From Sporosarcina sp. Te-1 (GTDB taxonomy: Bacteria > Bacillota > Bacilli > Bacillales_A > Planococcaceae): 64,000 nucleotides of DNA. Positions 28,484 through 37,645 of this stretch are shown piece after piece (the stretch's first letter is position 1; each line of letters starts with the position of its first letter). The notes beneath the pieces were generated by a model. It made no database searches. It had not been told where the DNA came from and worked only from the letters and a program-made list of their open reading frames with translations. The position numbers were made by a program, and so were the translations under genes. The stretch lies in assembly GCF_017498505.1 (NCBI RefSeq), contig NZ_CP071798.1:3769501-3833500 (forward strand). The letters are read 5' to 3'.

Positions 28484-29799
28484 GTACAAAAGAAAAGAAG
28501 CAAAGTCATACGCAGTCTGATGAGGCGTTGGTAGCGGTGCCTTTGCAAGAAAGGCAACATTGGATCTTCCCTGCTATGATTTTTGGGGGATTGGAGTTTT
28601 CCATCCCGGTCTTATTGACGGGTGCTGTACTTGCTGTGAACTTTGGGATTTCAAAGGTGTTTTGGATTTTGTTTATCTCCCTTTTCGTCATCCAATGGAT
28701 CGGGAATGCCGTGACTGGTTATATGGGGGCAAAAACAGGGATTGCTTCGTCTGTTCTTGCACGGAGCAGCTTCGGTCACGTGCAAGCACGTTGGGTTATC
28801 GGATTGATCACGTTTTTCGTCGGCCTCGGCTGGTGGGCGCTGCAAACGGCAGTAACAGGTGAAGCCATTGCTGCTATGTTCGGCATTGATTACAAAAATA
28901 ACTTCGGCATGCTTGCGCTCATTACAATCATCTGCGGATTATTGTTTGCGCTGCCGTCAATCCTTGGCTATTCATCGATGAAATGGACAGACATCGTTGC
29001 TGTACCAGCAGGCTTATTGCTTGTTGCGACGGGCATTTTTTTAGTAATGAAGAATGAAGGATGGTCGTCCATCACTTCGTGGCAGCCAGAGCAGACGATA
29101 ACTTTCATGGCGGGTATAAGTCTAGTATTAGGGATGAACGTGTCTCAGTGGGTAGGTGTACAAGATTACACCCGTTACGCGAAGCCAAAGGTGAAGGACA
29201 ATGTAATCATTCCAATCGGTATTATTGGTGTTGGGTTCCCCTTATTTTTAGTCGGGGCCATCATGTCTGTCGGAACAGGTGAAGCCGATATAGTGCAGAT
29301 TATGATGAATCTCAATTTTCCAGTATGGGGATTCTTGATCCTTTGGTTATCAACATGGACGAGCCAGATCGTTAACAGTTACAGTATGGGACTTTCTATG
29401 GCAAACACATTCAATATCAATTCAGGTAAAGGTCGGGCAATTCTTACACTCGTTGGGACGATCATTGGAATCGGACTGGCATTGGGTGGTGTATTGCAGT
29501 ATTTCGAAGACTTCCTATACATATCGGGAATAATATACGGTCCAATAGCTGGAGTGATGATTGCTGATTTCTTCTTCATCCGTAAGCAAACATATAAAGA
29601 TAATCCAGGATGGAACTGGGTTGCTACGTTTGCCATGGGAGTAGGTATCGCGATTGCGTATTGGTCCCAATATGTCCATGAATGGGGGATTCCTGCGGTT
29701 CAATCTTTAATCATTTCAATGGGGATATACTTGGTGGCGATGAATATCAAACGAAAAATTAAGCCGGATCAATTTACGGATGTCCAAGTGAAAGAATAA
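28480..29799 (+). CDS. NCS1-family permease (right cluster)
   Basis: 439-residue twelve-helix NCS1 symporter. It parallels the left copy in sequence and length (ERQHWIFPAMIFGGLEFSIP, LGWWALQTAVTGEA, WVGVQDYTRYAKP, DFFFIRKQTYKDNPGWNW). It probably imports the substrate of the adjacent HyuA/HyuB. GGGGAG lies just before ATG 28480, and the start overlaps the hyuB stop. In contrast to the left cluster, no hairpin separates it from the hydrolase genes, so it should be made with them. Confidence 0.9.
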   Translation: MSTKEKKQSHTQSDEALVAVPLQERQHWIFPAMIFGGLEFSIPVLLTGAVLAVNFGISKVFWILFISLFVIQWIGNAVTGYMGAKTGIASSVLARSSFGHVQARWVIGLITFFVGLGWWALQTAVTGEAIAAMFGIDYKNNFGMLALITIICGLLFALPSILGYSSMKWTDIVAVPAGLLLVATGIFLVMKNEGWSSITSWQPEQTITFMAGISLVLGMNVSQWVGVQDYTRYAKPKVKDNVIIPIGIIGVGFPLFLVGAIMSVGTGEADIVQIMMNLNFPVWGFLILWLSTWTSQIVNSYSMGLSMANTFNINSGKGRAILTLVGTIIGIGLALGGVLQYFEDFLYISGIIYGPIAGVMIADFFFIRKQTYKDNPGWNWVATFAMGVGIAIAYWSQYVHEWGIPAVQSLIISMGIYLVAMNIKRKIKPDQFTDVQVKE

Positions 29800-29852
29800 G
29801 TTTCTATAGCATGACAGCAGTAACTGAATAGAATTAAAGGTGGTAGTAATTT

Positions 29853-30947
29853 GTGAGAGACATTAGTTTGCAAGAAGCGGAAGATATTCTGTATGGCGCC
29901 TGCATATTAGGAGCAGGGGGAGGAGGAAGCTTAGAAGAGGGCCTACAGCTCGTCCGGAGTATCTACGAGCGTGGACAATCGATCCGACTCGTTTCAGTCG
30001 ATGAAATTGAAGATGATTGGCTTGTCGTTTCCCCATATTATGTCGGTTCCGTTGCCCCGCCTAGCGAAGAAGTAGTGGAGAAATTAAAGGGACTAACAGA
30101 AGAGCCCGGAAATCCTTCTGTCTTTGCAACGAAAGCATTACAAAACCATCTTGGTACAAATGTAAATGCAATTTGTGCGACCGAACTCGGAGGAAATACC
30201 GCTTGGGCGATGGATGTTGCTGCTGCGATGCAACTTCCGTTAGTGGATGGAGATCCTGCAGGCAGAGCCGTGCCCGATTTGGCGCACACAACATTTAATG
30301 TGCATGGTGCATCCATCACTCCTTTTGCACTCGCTAGCCGATACGGTGATCATGTTATCGTGGAAGCTGTTGTAAATCATGATCGAGCTGACCAAATTGC
30401 ACGTTCCTTTGCAATGATTTCAGGAAACTTTGCAGGGATTTGTGATCATCCATTAGACGGAAAAAGGTTTAAAGAATATATCATCCCTAATACGTTGTCC
30501 CGGGCAGGAAGCATTGGGCACGCCAGACGAATAGGGGTGGCTCATGATCCAGTTGCTTCCATCGTTCAGGAGACGGATGCTCGGCTGCTTGCGATGGGAG
30601 TAATTGTCGAATCAGAATGGCAGGATGCAAATGGTTTCATTGAGGGAATCTTCGTAGTGAAGGACAATGACACAAAAGATACCTGGAACATTTGGTTTCG
30701 CAATGAAAACATGTTTGTGAAAAATGGGGACGAACTCATTTCAGTCATCCCTACCATTATCTCTATTTTAAATTGCAAGACAGGAGAACCGATTCTTAAT
30801 CCGCAATGCCGAAAAGGGATGGAGGTTGCTGTCGTGACGTTCCCTTCTCCAGAGATATGGACGACGAAAGAAGGATTAGCAATTTTTGGTCCTGCATATA
30901 TTGGAATGGAAAACGAAGACTATCAAGGTACTCAAAAGAAACGATAA
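29853..30947 (+). CDS. DUF917-family protein (thiohydantoin desulfurase-like)
   Basis: 364-residue protein of the DUF917 family. Characteristic N-terminal glycine-rich motif ILGAGGGGSLEEGL, then ATELGGNTAWAMDVAAAMQL, PLVDGDPAGRAVPDLAHTTF and C-terminal SPEIWTTKEGLAIFGPAYIG. DUF917 genes are regularly found with HyuA/HyuB and permeases. A domain of the family has been named S-methyl thiohydantoin desulfurase, so a role in processing hydantoin-like rings is likely but unproven. GTG start at 29853 with AAAGGTGG 9 nt upstream. It is the last gene of the right cluster, followed by a terminator. Confidence 0.85.
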   Translation: MRDISLQEAEDILYGACILGAGGGGSLEEGLQLVRSIYERGQSIRLVSVDEIEDDWLVVSPYYVGSVAPPSEEVVEKLKGLTEEPGNPSVFATKALQNHLGTNVNAICATELGGNTAWAMDVAAAMQLPLVDGDPAGRAVPDLAHTTFNVHGASITPFALASRYGDHVIVEAVVNHDRADQIARSFAMISGNFAGICDHPLDGKRFKEYIIPNTLSRAGSIGHARRIGVAHDPVASIVQETDARLLAMGVIVESEWQDANGFIEGIFVVKDNDTKDTWNIWFRNENMFVKNGDELISVIPTIISILNCKTGEPILNPQCRKGMEVAVVTFPSPEIWTTKEGLAIFGPAYIGMENEDYQGTQKKR

Positions 30948-30949
30948 AG

Positions 30950-30982
30950 AAAAGCCGCTCTCAAAATAGAGGGCGGCTTTTC
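30950..30982. terminator. bidirectional terminator, hyu cluster and SDR gene
   Basis: AAAAGCCGC pairs with GCGGCTTTT, with an inner TCTC/GAGG extension. A-runs and T-runs on the two sides allow termination of both convergent genes. Confidence 0.8.
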
Positions 30983-31022
30983 ATGTCCAATATTGACTAT
31001 GCACAAAGTGAGTTTTCTAATC

Positions 31023-31739
31023 TTACGGATTGGTCGACCAAAGACCAGCCGATTTTAAGAGGGCACGCGGATGCAACTTAAGCTGCGCGACCATCAATTC
31101 AGCAAGATCTTCCGGTTGAATCACTTTGTCAGGATTGCCATCGGTCAGATTTTCTTCAATTGCCAAGTCGGTTGCGACCGTGCTAGGCGTAAGGGCGCTA
31201 ACGCGGATGTTATGCTTTCTTACTTCCAACATAAGGGATTCCGTTAATCCTAATACGGCAAATTTGGATGCGCTGTAGGCGCTTGTGACAGGAGCCCCTT
31301 TTTGACCCGCAGTTGACGAGATATTAATGATATCGCCCGTTTGTCTTTCAATCATTTCCGGAAGAACAGCGCGAGAGACATAATACATGCCCATTAAGTT
31401 GACGTCTATAATCTGTTTGAATTCTTCAGGTGTAAGTTCGAGAAACTTGCCGAACTTACCAATGCCTGCATTATTAATCAGAATGTCGATGGGACCAAGT
31501 TCCGATTTGACATGTTCAACTGCCGCAATGACAGATTCATTATCGGATACGTCCGCCGAAGCAAGCGCAACGTTGACCCCATATACTCGCAGTTCCTCTG
31601 CCACCTTTTCAAGATTCTCTTTCGTCTTACCGATCAGCCCTACATGGATGCCTTCTTTTGCGAACGCAATGGCAGTAGCACGGCCAATTCCGCGTCCTGC
31701 GCCTGTAATAATAGCGTTTTTCCCAGCTATCTTTTGCAT
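31023..31739 (-). CDS. SDR oxidoreductase, YoxD/FabG-like
   Basis: 238-residue classical short-chain dehydrogenase. The cofactor motif is TGAGRGIG, the structural motif NNAG, the catalytic Ser lies in NISSTAGQ, and YSASK holds the catalytic Tyr and Lys. The sequence closely recalls B. subtilis YoxD, including the C-terminus [10 protein letters not shown], and this family is usually annotated 3-ketoacyl-ACP reductase. The true substrate is unknown. AAGGAG lies 9 nt upstream of ATG 31739; the longer frame to 31784 has no site. Monocistronic, convergent with the DUF917 gene. Confidence 0.9.
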   Translation of the reverse strand: MQKIAGKNAIITGAGRGIGRATAIAFAKEGIHVGLIGKTKENLEKVAEELRVYGVNVALASADVSDNESVIAAVEHVKSELGPIDILINNAGIGKFGKFLELTPEEFKQIIDVNLMGMYYVSRAVLPEMIERQTGDIINISSTAGQKGAPVTSAYSASKFAVLGLTESLMLEVRKHNIRVSALTPSTVATDLAIEENLTDGNPDKVIQPEDLAELMVAQLKLHPRALLKSAGLWSTNP

Positions 31740-31839
31740 AGATACGAACTCCTTCTCAAGTAATTTCACCGAGTAGTATAACAAACCGCCGCCATTTCTC
31801 CTATGGAAACGTATTTGGAATTGTATCGAAGCAATGTGC

Positions 31840-32943
31840 TTAAATTGGAAGTTTCATCAGCTTTGCCGTTTTCTCGTTTGTGTAATGAAGTGTTTTCCCG
31901 TTAATCCAAAGATCCACAGAATGTGTGTTGTTCAGTTTTTTCATAGAACTTCCATCTAGCTTCATTTTATATAAATGGCCATTTTGGGAGTAATTACTGA
32001 AATAGATCCAATCTCCCGATATGTCGAAATAGGGGGCGCGAACGTTGCTGATTTTCTTTTTGCCTTTGCCGTCTTTTGCGATTCTGTACAGTGCATTATG
32101 ATCTGCGTTACTGCTGTAGTAGTAGTGTTTCGCTGTCTCTACTGCATTGGAGAAGTCGTGGAAAAAGGCATATTTGTTGCTTGTAGCCCGTGGCCAGTTT
32201 TTCTCTTCCCAGGAATGATCCTTTTTCAGTGATTGGGATGTGACAAGAAAATAGGTGTATCGTGTATTTCCTTTGCGGTCGGGAAGCGGGTCATCCCATG
32301 TAATGTCCATAAAGTAATAGTTGCCATCCAATTTCACTAAATTCCATGAGTGTTCTTCACCGTTCGCAAACCCACTGACATAGTGATTTTCGATGCCGAG
32401 TTGATTCATTAATAGTTGCGCAGCTTTTGTGTAGCCGTCACACACAGCGGTGCCGTTGATCAATGAACCGTATGCCGTATAAGAGGCAGCCGGTACAGTA
32501 CTTTGTTTGTAGTTGCCGGCATCGTAAGCCACATTATGTACCAAATAATCATGGATGGCCTTTACCTTATCAAAATCACTGCTGCCCGGTTTATTAACTG
32601 ACTTTAAGATGCTTTTTACTTTTGTTCGCAGCTGTTTTTGATGGGCTATTGCGGTTGAGGAGGGAAGAGAGTATGTAAATTCGATGTTCCCATTCGACCA
32701 TACTTTTGCATCTTTGTAATAGAGAATCTCAGGATTTTCTTGCAACACCCGCTCGATGATGTCGCTGACCTCCTCGTAAGTCATCTCAGAGGTGTCGAAC
32801 TGTCCAGTTGGTTGGGCGTTTAGAAGTGCATTTCGAATCATGGAATAAGAGCTGGAAGTTTGTTTCGCAGCAGCATGCGGAGTGCCTGAAAACAGTAAAA
32901 AAGCTAGAAAAGCTAACGTTATGTATCCTATGTGTTTTTTCAT
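31840..32943 (-). CDS. secreted transglutaminase-like protein with C-terminal propeller-type repeats
   Basis: 367 residues. The signal peptide ends near PHAAAK. A transglutaminase-like core (about 110-230) has catalytic Cys in [12 protein letters not shown], His in [12 protein letters not shown] and Asp in FMDITWDD. The C-terminal 110 residues hold short Tyr/Trp-rich repeats ([34 protein letters not shown]) typical of DUF5050-type beta-propeller blades. The family hydrolyses or crosslinks peptide amides. An extracellular cell-wall or protein-processing role is inferred. AGGAGG lies before ATG 32943. Monocistronic. Confidence 0.87.
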   Translation of the reverse strand: MKKHIGYITLAFLAFLLFSGTPHAAAKQTSSSYSMIRNALLNAQPTGQFDTSEMTYEEVSDIIERVLQENPEILYYKDAKVWSNGNIEFTYSLPSSTAIAHQKQLRTKVKSILKSVNKPGSSDFDKVKAIHDYLVHNVAYDAGNYKQSTVPAASYTAYGSLINGTAVCDGYTKAAQLLMNQLGIENHYVSGFANGEEHSWNLVKLDGNYYFMDITWDDPLPDRKGNTRYTYFLVTSQSLKKDHSWEEKNWPRATSNKYAFFHDFSNAVETAKHYYYSSNADHNALYRIAKDGKGKKKISNVRAPYFDISGDWIYFSNYSQNGHLYKMKLDGSSMKKLNNTHSVDLWINGKTLHYTNEKTAKLMKLPI

Positions 32944-33104
32944 GTCAATCGCCTCCTCTTTACTAGGTGTATCGACTATTAATTAAGAAACTTAACATAG
33001 TTATTTTGTTTTTAATTATTGTAATGAGTGAAGTATGAGAATTGAACTAGGAGAGATCGAAAGGGAAGGAGCTTGGAGTATTGCAACATACGCAACGGAG
33101 GATC

Positions 33105-33256
33105 CGCGCAGTCGGAACCCTTACCCGCGCATAAACTTCAAGAATCGCGCATACCACATCCAAATCCGCGCATAATCTTCTGGATTCGCGCATACCATCA
33201 TCTAAATCGCGCATAAACTTCAAAAACCGCGCATACCAGACAGTAACCCGCGCATA
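33105..33256 (-). repeat. phased array of the octamer TATGCGCG (8 copies)
   Basis: On the minus strand TATGCGCG occurs at plus coordinates 33249, 33228, 33208, 33187, 33167, 33146 and 33126 (left ends), with a degenerate TGCGCG at 33105. Spacings alternate 21, 20, 21, 20, 21, 20, 21 nt. The intervening 12-13 nt are less conserved but form two alternating types, one ending TGG and one ending GAAGTT or GAAGAT, so the larger unit is about 41 bp. The array starts about 140 nt beyond the rocB terminator. The same octamer array occurs at 56802-56931. Confidence 0.9.
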
Positions 33257-33397
33257 AACCCACCAATGAGTACACCTCTCCAAGTTCGTGAATCAATGCA
33301 ACGTTTTCAAGTCCGTGGATAAGGAAACTACTCAAGACTCTAATTCTTTCAACGTCAAAAATTTTCCCCATAAAACACAGAAGATGTATCACAAATT

Positions 33398-33430
33398 AAA
33401 TACCCCTTCCACAACTCGGAAGGGGTATTT
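33398..33430 (-). terminator. terminator of the symporter/rocB-like operon
   Basis: AAATACCCCTTCC pairs perfectly with GGAAGGGGTATTT around a 7-nt loop, followed on the minus strand by TTTAATTTG. Confidence 0.85.
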
Positions 33431-33440
33431 GCCGCTGGTA

Positions 33441-35123
33441 TTAGACTAATTCAATCGACTGATCCTCAGACGCTTCTTCAAGCATTTGCACTGTCGTTTT
33501 ACGGATCAACAGTGGCAGGACACCGAACGAGTATGGTTTAAAGACGCGTTCTGTCCATTTGTGGCCATCTTTGCCGTAGACACCCATATTGACAGACGGG
33601 ATGTTTAATTTTTGTATCGTGTCAAATGGGATCGTGTAAATATGATCCCACTCCGGCAAGTTCTGGACAAGTGGTGCCAGTTCTTCCGCGGTTTCATGGA
33701 TGGAAAGGAAACTGCCGTCTGCCAAGTAAGGGAAGAACTTCTTCAGTTCAAAACGTTCGCCTGTCTGTTCACTCATTTCTTTTAGCACTTTTGCAATGGA
33801 AGACTGGATCTTTTCATCCCGTGTAACATCCTGCTTTAAATAATTATGCGGCAAGAACGGAGGCGCGAAGAACAAGATGACACGCGCTTTCTTTTCAGGA
33901 TCGGCTTCTTGCAAGGCACTGACGATGGAGAAGCTGATGTCGCGCAAGTCGCCGGTTCGATTTGCAAGCGCGTCCTCAATGATAGATCGCACATCAACTC
34001 CGCGCTGGATCAAATACTGTAAATAGTCATCATATGTCGTTACATCGATATGCCAAGACAAATCGCGTGAAGGCAAGCCCGTGTATTCAATGTAGGCTTC
34101 GAATTGTTGCTGTAGATAACGTTCCGTTTCCTCGCAAGCCTCTCTCGCCTCATGCAGCAATTTCCCGAGTATTTGCTCGGGTGCATCCTCGTAAACAAAG
34201 TAGTTGAAGTAGAGATGGCTGCTGATCGCTGTTTGGACAGTATACAATTCTTTCGTATCGCGTTGTTGCAAACAAGTCGGCGGCAACACGAGTTCACCAG
34301 GAATCTTTTCCGCAAGGGCGTAGCGATTATGAATCCGTTCTGTTAGTTTGGCGGCAATGAAGTTCGGATCAATGCCGGAAAGTGTATCCCCGACATGGAC
34401 TTCCTTGCCGTAAATATGGAAGCATGGAAGGATTTTCCCCGCTGCTCCTGTGTAAATATACCGATGCGGGTCTCCATCGTATAATGGCGTGATGAAATCG
34501 GTATTGATGGCCATCATAAACTGGAGACCAAGCTCCGCTTGCAGACGGTTCAACTCAGAAAGGGCCCCGATAATGCCGCGATGTTCACTCTCTTCATCAC
34601 CGTTGCAAAGGAGAAGAACATTACCCGTCAATTCGTCCGGGTGTTCCGTGAAATGGAGAATATTTGCGATATGGACAGCAGCCCCGCTTTTCATATCCAC
34701 TGACCCTCGGCCGAACATCCAGTCCCCCGAAAGCGCCTCCTGCTGGAGTACCGGATCGCTGTCATAGTCCCGGAAGAATGTTTCCATCGCATCCGTGGAA
34801 AAAGCATCTTGCTTCAATGGCCCGAAATCTTCGACTGCGACCGTATCAATGTGGGAATGGAACAGGACTGTATGGTTTGATCGTTTTCCTCCTTCCACAA
34901 AAGCGAAGACATTTTGACGTCCGATTGGATCCCCTTCAATTGTTTGGAGCCAGAGATGGTCGGGATGTTGTTCGAAATAAGGGAATGACCGGAGAATCCG
35001 GTAGATCTCCTGGACAATTTCCACCTCACCAAGTGTTCCGTTGATGCTGTTGATGCTTACCAAATGACGTGTCAACATCTCGACCTGTTGTGATAATTCC
35101 ATAGTTCGTAGTTGATTGTACAT
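33441..35123 (-). CDS. rocB: M20-family peptidase, RocB-like
   Basis: 560-residue zinc metallopeptidase-like protein of the M20 family. Metal-site motifs: HSHIDTV, GRGSVDMKSGAA and CNGDEESEHRG. Length and overall pattern fit RocB of B. subtilis (an arginine-utilisation protein of undefined activity). GGAGG lies 8 nt before ATG 35123. It is cotranscribed with the upstream AGCS amino-acid symporter (22-nt gap), so import and hydrolysis of an amino-acid derivative or dipeptide is likely. Control by the divergent IclR regulator and CcpA is suggested by sites upstream of the symporter. The symbol rests on similarity by eye. Confidence 0.82.
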   Translation of the reverse strand: MYNQLRTMELSQQVEMLTRHLVSINSINGTLGEVEIVQEIYRILRSFPYFEQHPDHLWLQTIEGDPIGRQNVFAFVEGGKRSNHTVLFHSHIDTVAVEDFGPLKQDAFSTDAMETFFRDYDSDPVLQQEALSGDWMFGRGSVDMKSGAAVHIANILHFTEHPDELTGNVLLLCNGDEESEHRGIIGALSELNRLQAELGLQFMMAINTDFITPLYDGDPHRYIYTGAAGKILPCFHIYGKEVHVGDTLSGIDPNFIAAKLTERIHNRYALAEKIPGELVLPPTCLQQRDTKELYTVQTAISSHLYFNYFVYEDAPEQILGKLLHEAREACEETERYLQQQFEAYIEYTGLPSRDLSWHIDVTTYDDYLQYLIQRGVDVRSIIEDALANRTGDLRDISFSIVSALQEADPEKKARVILFFAPPFLPHNYLKQDVTRDEKIQSSIAKVLKEMSEQTGERFELKKFFPYLADGSFLSIHETAEELAPLVQNLPEWDHIYTIPFDTIQKLNIPSVNMGVYGKDGHKWTERVFKPYSFGVLPLLIRKTTVQMLEEASEDQSIELV

Positions 35124-35145
35124 ATCTCGTGCCTCCTTATATGGT

Positions 35146-36510
35146 TTATTTCTTTCGTTCGATTGGATAGAGGTTTGTAAAATAGTCGTTTGTGATCTCT
35201 TTTACTTTGCCGCTTAGGAACAGAACGGCAATAACGTTCGGGATGACAACCAAAGCGAGCAATAAATCGAGGAACTGCCAGATGAACTGCAGTCCGCCAA
35301 CTGCCCCAACGATAATAGCTCCGATGTAAATAAAGCGCATGACTTTGGAAAATGCTGTTCCAAAAAGGAATTCAGCTTGTTTCTCACCATAGAAAATGAT
35401 AACAACTACCGTAGTGATGACGAATAGGAACAGCGTTGCCGAGACGATCGTTCCGGCAAGCGATGAGCCGAAGACCGGCACAAACGCTTCAGTAACCATC
35501 GATGACGCATCATCCGGTGAGATGGTTTTCCAAACACCAGACGTCAGGACGACGAGTGCCGTAATGGTACAAACGACCAGTGTATCAACAATCACTTCAA
35601 AGACACCCCAAAATCCTTGTTTTGCCGGGTGATTCGTAATGGCCGCGGAGTGGGCAATCGGCGCAGTTCCCATACCCGCTTCGTTTGAATAAAGCCCACG
35701 GGCAAGTCCCCAGCGAATGGCAGCCGCCACCCCGGCACCGGCAAATCCGCCAGCAGCGGACAATGGACGAAACGCATGCTCGAAAATTAGTCCAAATGCA
35801 GTTGGCAGTTCCTTAATATTTGCAACGATGACGACAAGTGCTGCGACTAAATAGATGACAACCATGACCGGAATTAACTTCTCCGAAACTTTACCGATTG
35901 TTTTGATTCCGCCGTATGTCACCAAAACAACGAGGAGTGCAACGAGAATGCCTGTTACAATAGGTGACAAGCCGAATGAGCCTTTCATCGTTGTGGCGAT
36001 GGAATTGGATTGGACCATCGTACTCGCGACAATTTCAATCATAAGCGCAAAGGCAAGAAAAGAAGCGACCTTTTTCCAGCCAAGTCCTTTTCGAATGTAA
36101 TACATCGGCCCGCCGACATATTCGCCAAGCTCGTTTTTCTCACGATAGTGCATCCCGAGGACTACTTCTGAATACTTAGTTCCAATCCCGATCAAAGCGA
36201 CAAGCCACATCCAGAAAATCGCGCCGGGCCCGCCGAGGGCAATGGCGACCGGTACGCCGACAATATTTGCAGCGCCCATCGTAGAAGCAAGTGCGCTTGT
36301 CGTCGCCTGGAATGGCGTCAACGTGCCGTTCCCTTCGCTTTTAGAGAAAATCTTCCCGAAGGTTTGTTTTATAATATGCGGGAAATAGCGAAATTGGAAA
36401 AATCCAAGACGCAACGTCAGTATAATGCCACCTCCGATGAGAATGGCCATGATGGGTATCCCCCATATGAAATTTGAAATATCCGCAATAAACTTTGTGA
36501 ACCCTTCCAT
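35146..36510 (-). CDS. AGCS-family sodium:alanine/glycine symporter
   Basis: 454-residue polytopic transporter with the AGCS blocks GFFQFRYFPHII, TTSALASTMGAANIVGVPVA, VGGPMYYIRKGL and the strong signature GLYSNEAGMGTAPIAHSAA. It imports Ala, Gly or a related amino acid with Na+ across the cytoplasmic membrane. ATG 36510 is preferred because AGAGAGG lies 9 nt upstream; a TTG at 36519 directly abuts that site. First gene of a two-gene operon with the rocB-like peptidase. Upstream lie a CcpA-type cre box (36541-36554) and an inverted repeat (36565-36589), and the IclR gene is divergent. Confidence 0.9.
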   Translation of the reverse strand: MEGFTKFIADISNFIWGIPIMAILIGGGIILTLRLGFFQFRYFPHIIKQTFGKIFSKSEGNGTLTPFQATTSALASTMGAANIVGVPVAIALGGPGAIFWMWLVALIGIGTKYSEVVLGMHYREKNELGEYVGGPMYYIRKGLGWKKVASFLAFALMIEIVASTMVQSNSIATTMKGSFGLSPIVTGILVALLVVLVTYGGIKTIGKVSEKLIPVMVVIYLVAALVVIVANIKELPTAFGLIFEHAFRPLSAAGGFAGAGVAAAIRWGLARGLYSNEAGMGTAPIAHSAAITNHPAKQGFWGVFEVIVDTLVVCTITALVVLTSGVWKTISPDDASSMVTEAFVPVFGSSLAGTIVSATLFLFVITTVVVIIFYGEKQAEFLFGTAFSKVMRFIYIGAIIVGAVGGLQFIWQFLDLLLALVVIPNVIAVLFLSGKVKEITNDYFTNLYPIERKK

Positions 36511-36540
36511 TTCTCCCAACCTCTCTGTTTATCTCTCTGT

Positions 36541-36554
36541 AGAAAGCGCTTTCA
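36541..36554. promoter_or_regulatory. CcpA cre-like site
   Basis: AGAAAGCGCTTTCA, which reads TGAAAGCGCTTTCT on the minus strand, is a near-perfect catabolite-responsive element 31 nt upstream of the symporter start. It predicts carbon catabolite control of the symporter/rocB operon. Confidence 0.65.
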
Positions 36555-36564
36555 CTTCCCGTAT

Positions 36565-36589
36565 ATTTATTCCGTATTATGGAATAAAT
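36565..36589. promoter_or_regulatory. 9-bp inverted repeat, candidate IclR operator
   Basis: ATTTATTCC and GGAATAAAT are perfect inverted arms around GTATTAT, between the symporter promoter region and the divergent IclR gene. TTCC-GGAA-type palindromes are typical of IclR-family sites. A further TTCC follows at 36589-36592. Confidence 0.55.
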
Positions 36590-36741
36590 TCCGCATGGTG
36601 AAAAGTTAATTTTATTTTAGTTCCAACTTTGGTTTATTGTCAATCTATTTTTCTTTTATATTGGGAAGGATCTGATAATTAAAGGTGCGAAGGCAGTTCT
36701 GTATCTGCTACAATATGGGGAAGACGGGAGGCGGAACAGAG

Positions 36742-37479
36742 ATGATCCAATCGATAGATCGGGCTATGCTCATTATCGGAGCCATGTCTGGCTCGCAAAA
36801 AGATAAATGGCTCGTCGCCGAATTGGCGGAAGAAACGGGACTGCCGATCAGTACGGTGTATCGCTTGCTGCAATCACTGGAAATGCATAATCTTGTTTCA
36901 CAAATTGAACATACAAAACAATATGAATTAGGCTTTAAATGGGTAGAGCTCGGCTTAAAAAAGTACGAGAAACTGGATATTCGTCACGTCGCTCGGCCCA
37001 TTCTCGAGAAATTGGCGCGTGAAGTAGAGGAGACTGTATACCTGAACGCTCCAAATGAGGATGTGTCCATTATTGTCGACCGAATCGATAGCCCGCGGAA
37101 TGTCCGGATTATCGATAGCATCGGCGAACGTATACCAATGCATATCGGCGCAGCCAATAAAACAATGTTGGCGTATGCTTCTCCGCAAAACACGGAAGCT
37201 TTATTAAAACAACTGATTCCCGAAGAAGAAGTGCGAAGCGAATTCAAACAGCAATTACGTTCAATTAAACGAAAAGGCTTTGCGATCAGCAGAGGCGAAA
37301 AGACAGAAGGAACATTAGCTGTCGGGGCGCCGGTCTTTGACTTTGAAGGAACCGTGCTTGGTGCCATTAGTATCGAGGCACTCGAAATACAAACAATGGA
37401 AGACCAACTGGACCGTTTCATTGAGAAAGTGACGGAAGCCGCCGAAGAGATTTCGTCTGCGATGGGACAAACGAATTAA
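36742..37479 (+). CDS. IclR-family transcriptional regulator
   Basis: 245 residues. An N-terminal winged helix (about 1-65: IQSIDRAMLIIGAMSG, AEETGLPISTVYRLLQSLE) is followed by the IclR effector domain (about 80-240, including TVYLNAPNEDVSIIVDRID, PMHIGAANKTMLAYA, AISRGEKTEGTLAVGAPVFD). Effectors of this family are small organic acids or amino-acid-type metabolites. GGAGG lies 10 nt before ATG 36742; the longer frame from 36685 lacks a site. It is divergent from the symporter/rocB operon, its most likely target. Confidence 0.92.
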   Translation: MIQSIDRAMLIIGAMSGSQKDKWLVAELAEETGLPISTVYRLLQSLEMHNLVSQIEHTKQYELGFKWVELGLKKYEKLDIRHVARPILEKLAREVEETVYLNAPNEDVSIIVDRIDSPRNVRIIDSIGERIPMHIGAANKTMLAYASPQNTEALLKQLIPEEEVRSEFKQQLRSIKRKGFAISRGEKTEGTLAVGAPVFDFEGTVLGAISIEALEIQTMEDQLDRFIEKVTEAAEEISSAMGQTN

Positions 37480-37495
37480 ATAGAGATTGCATGAT

Positions 37496-37534
37496 AACGC
37501 AGGAATTGTATAGATTCCCTGCGTTTTATTTTTT
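37496..37534 (+). terminator. terminator of the IclR gene
   Basis: AACGCAGGAAT pairs with ATTCCCTGCGTT (one bulge) followed by TTATTTTTT. Confidence 0.8.
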
Positions 37535-37645
37535 GGTCAACCGGCCTATTCGGCTTCCTATAATCAGACTATATAGAAATATGATACAATAGTTAGTAAA
37601 ATTTCCCGTTGTTCAGAGACATTTGGAGAAAGGGGGATCTCGACA

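Larger units (their letters stand above)
32944..33440. other. intergenic region with octamer array and terminator
   Basis: 497 nt. They hold the upstream region of the transglutaminase gene (AT-rich, about 32944-33050), the TATGCGCG array (33105-33256), an unassigned stretch, and the terminator of the rocB-like gene (33398-33430). A 78-codon open frame across the array has a frame that changes relative to each repeat, so it is not considered coding. Confidence 0.6.

Noticed and set aside
33047..33283. 78-codon minus-strand open frame across the TATGCGCG array
   Set aside because: The repeat step of 20-21 nt shifts frame from copy to copy, no ribosome site is present, and the peptide has no sensible composition. 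The frame is open only because the repeat lacks stops.
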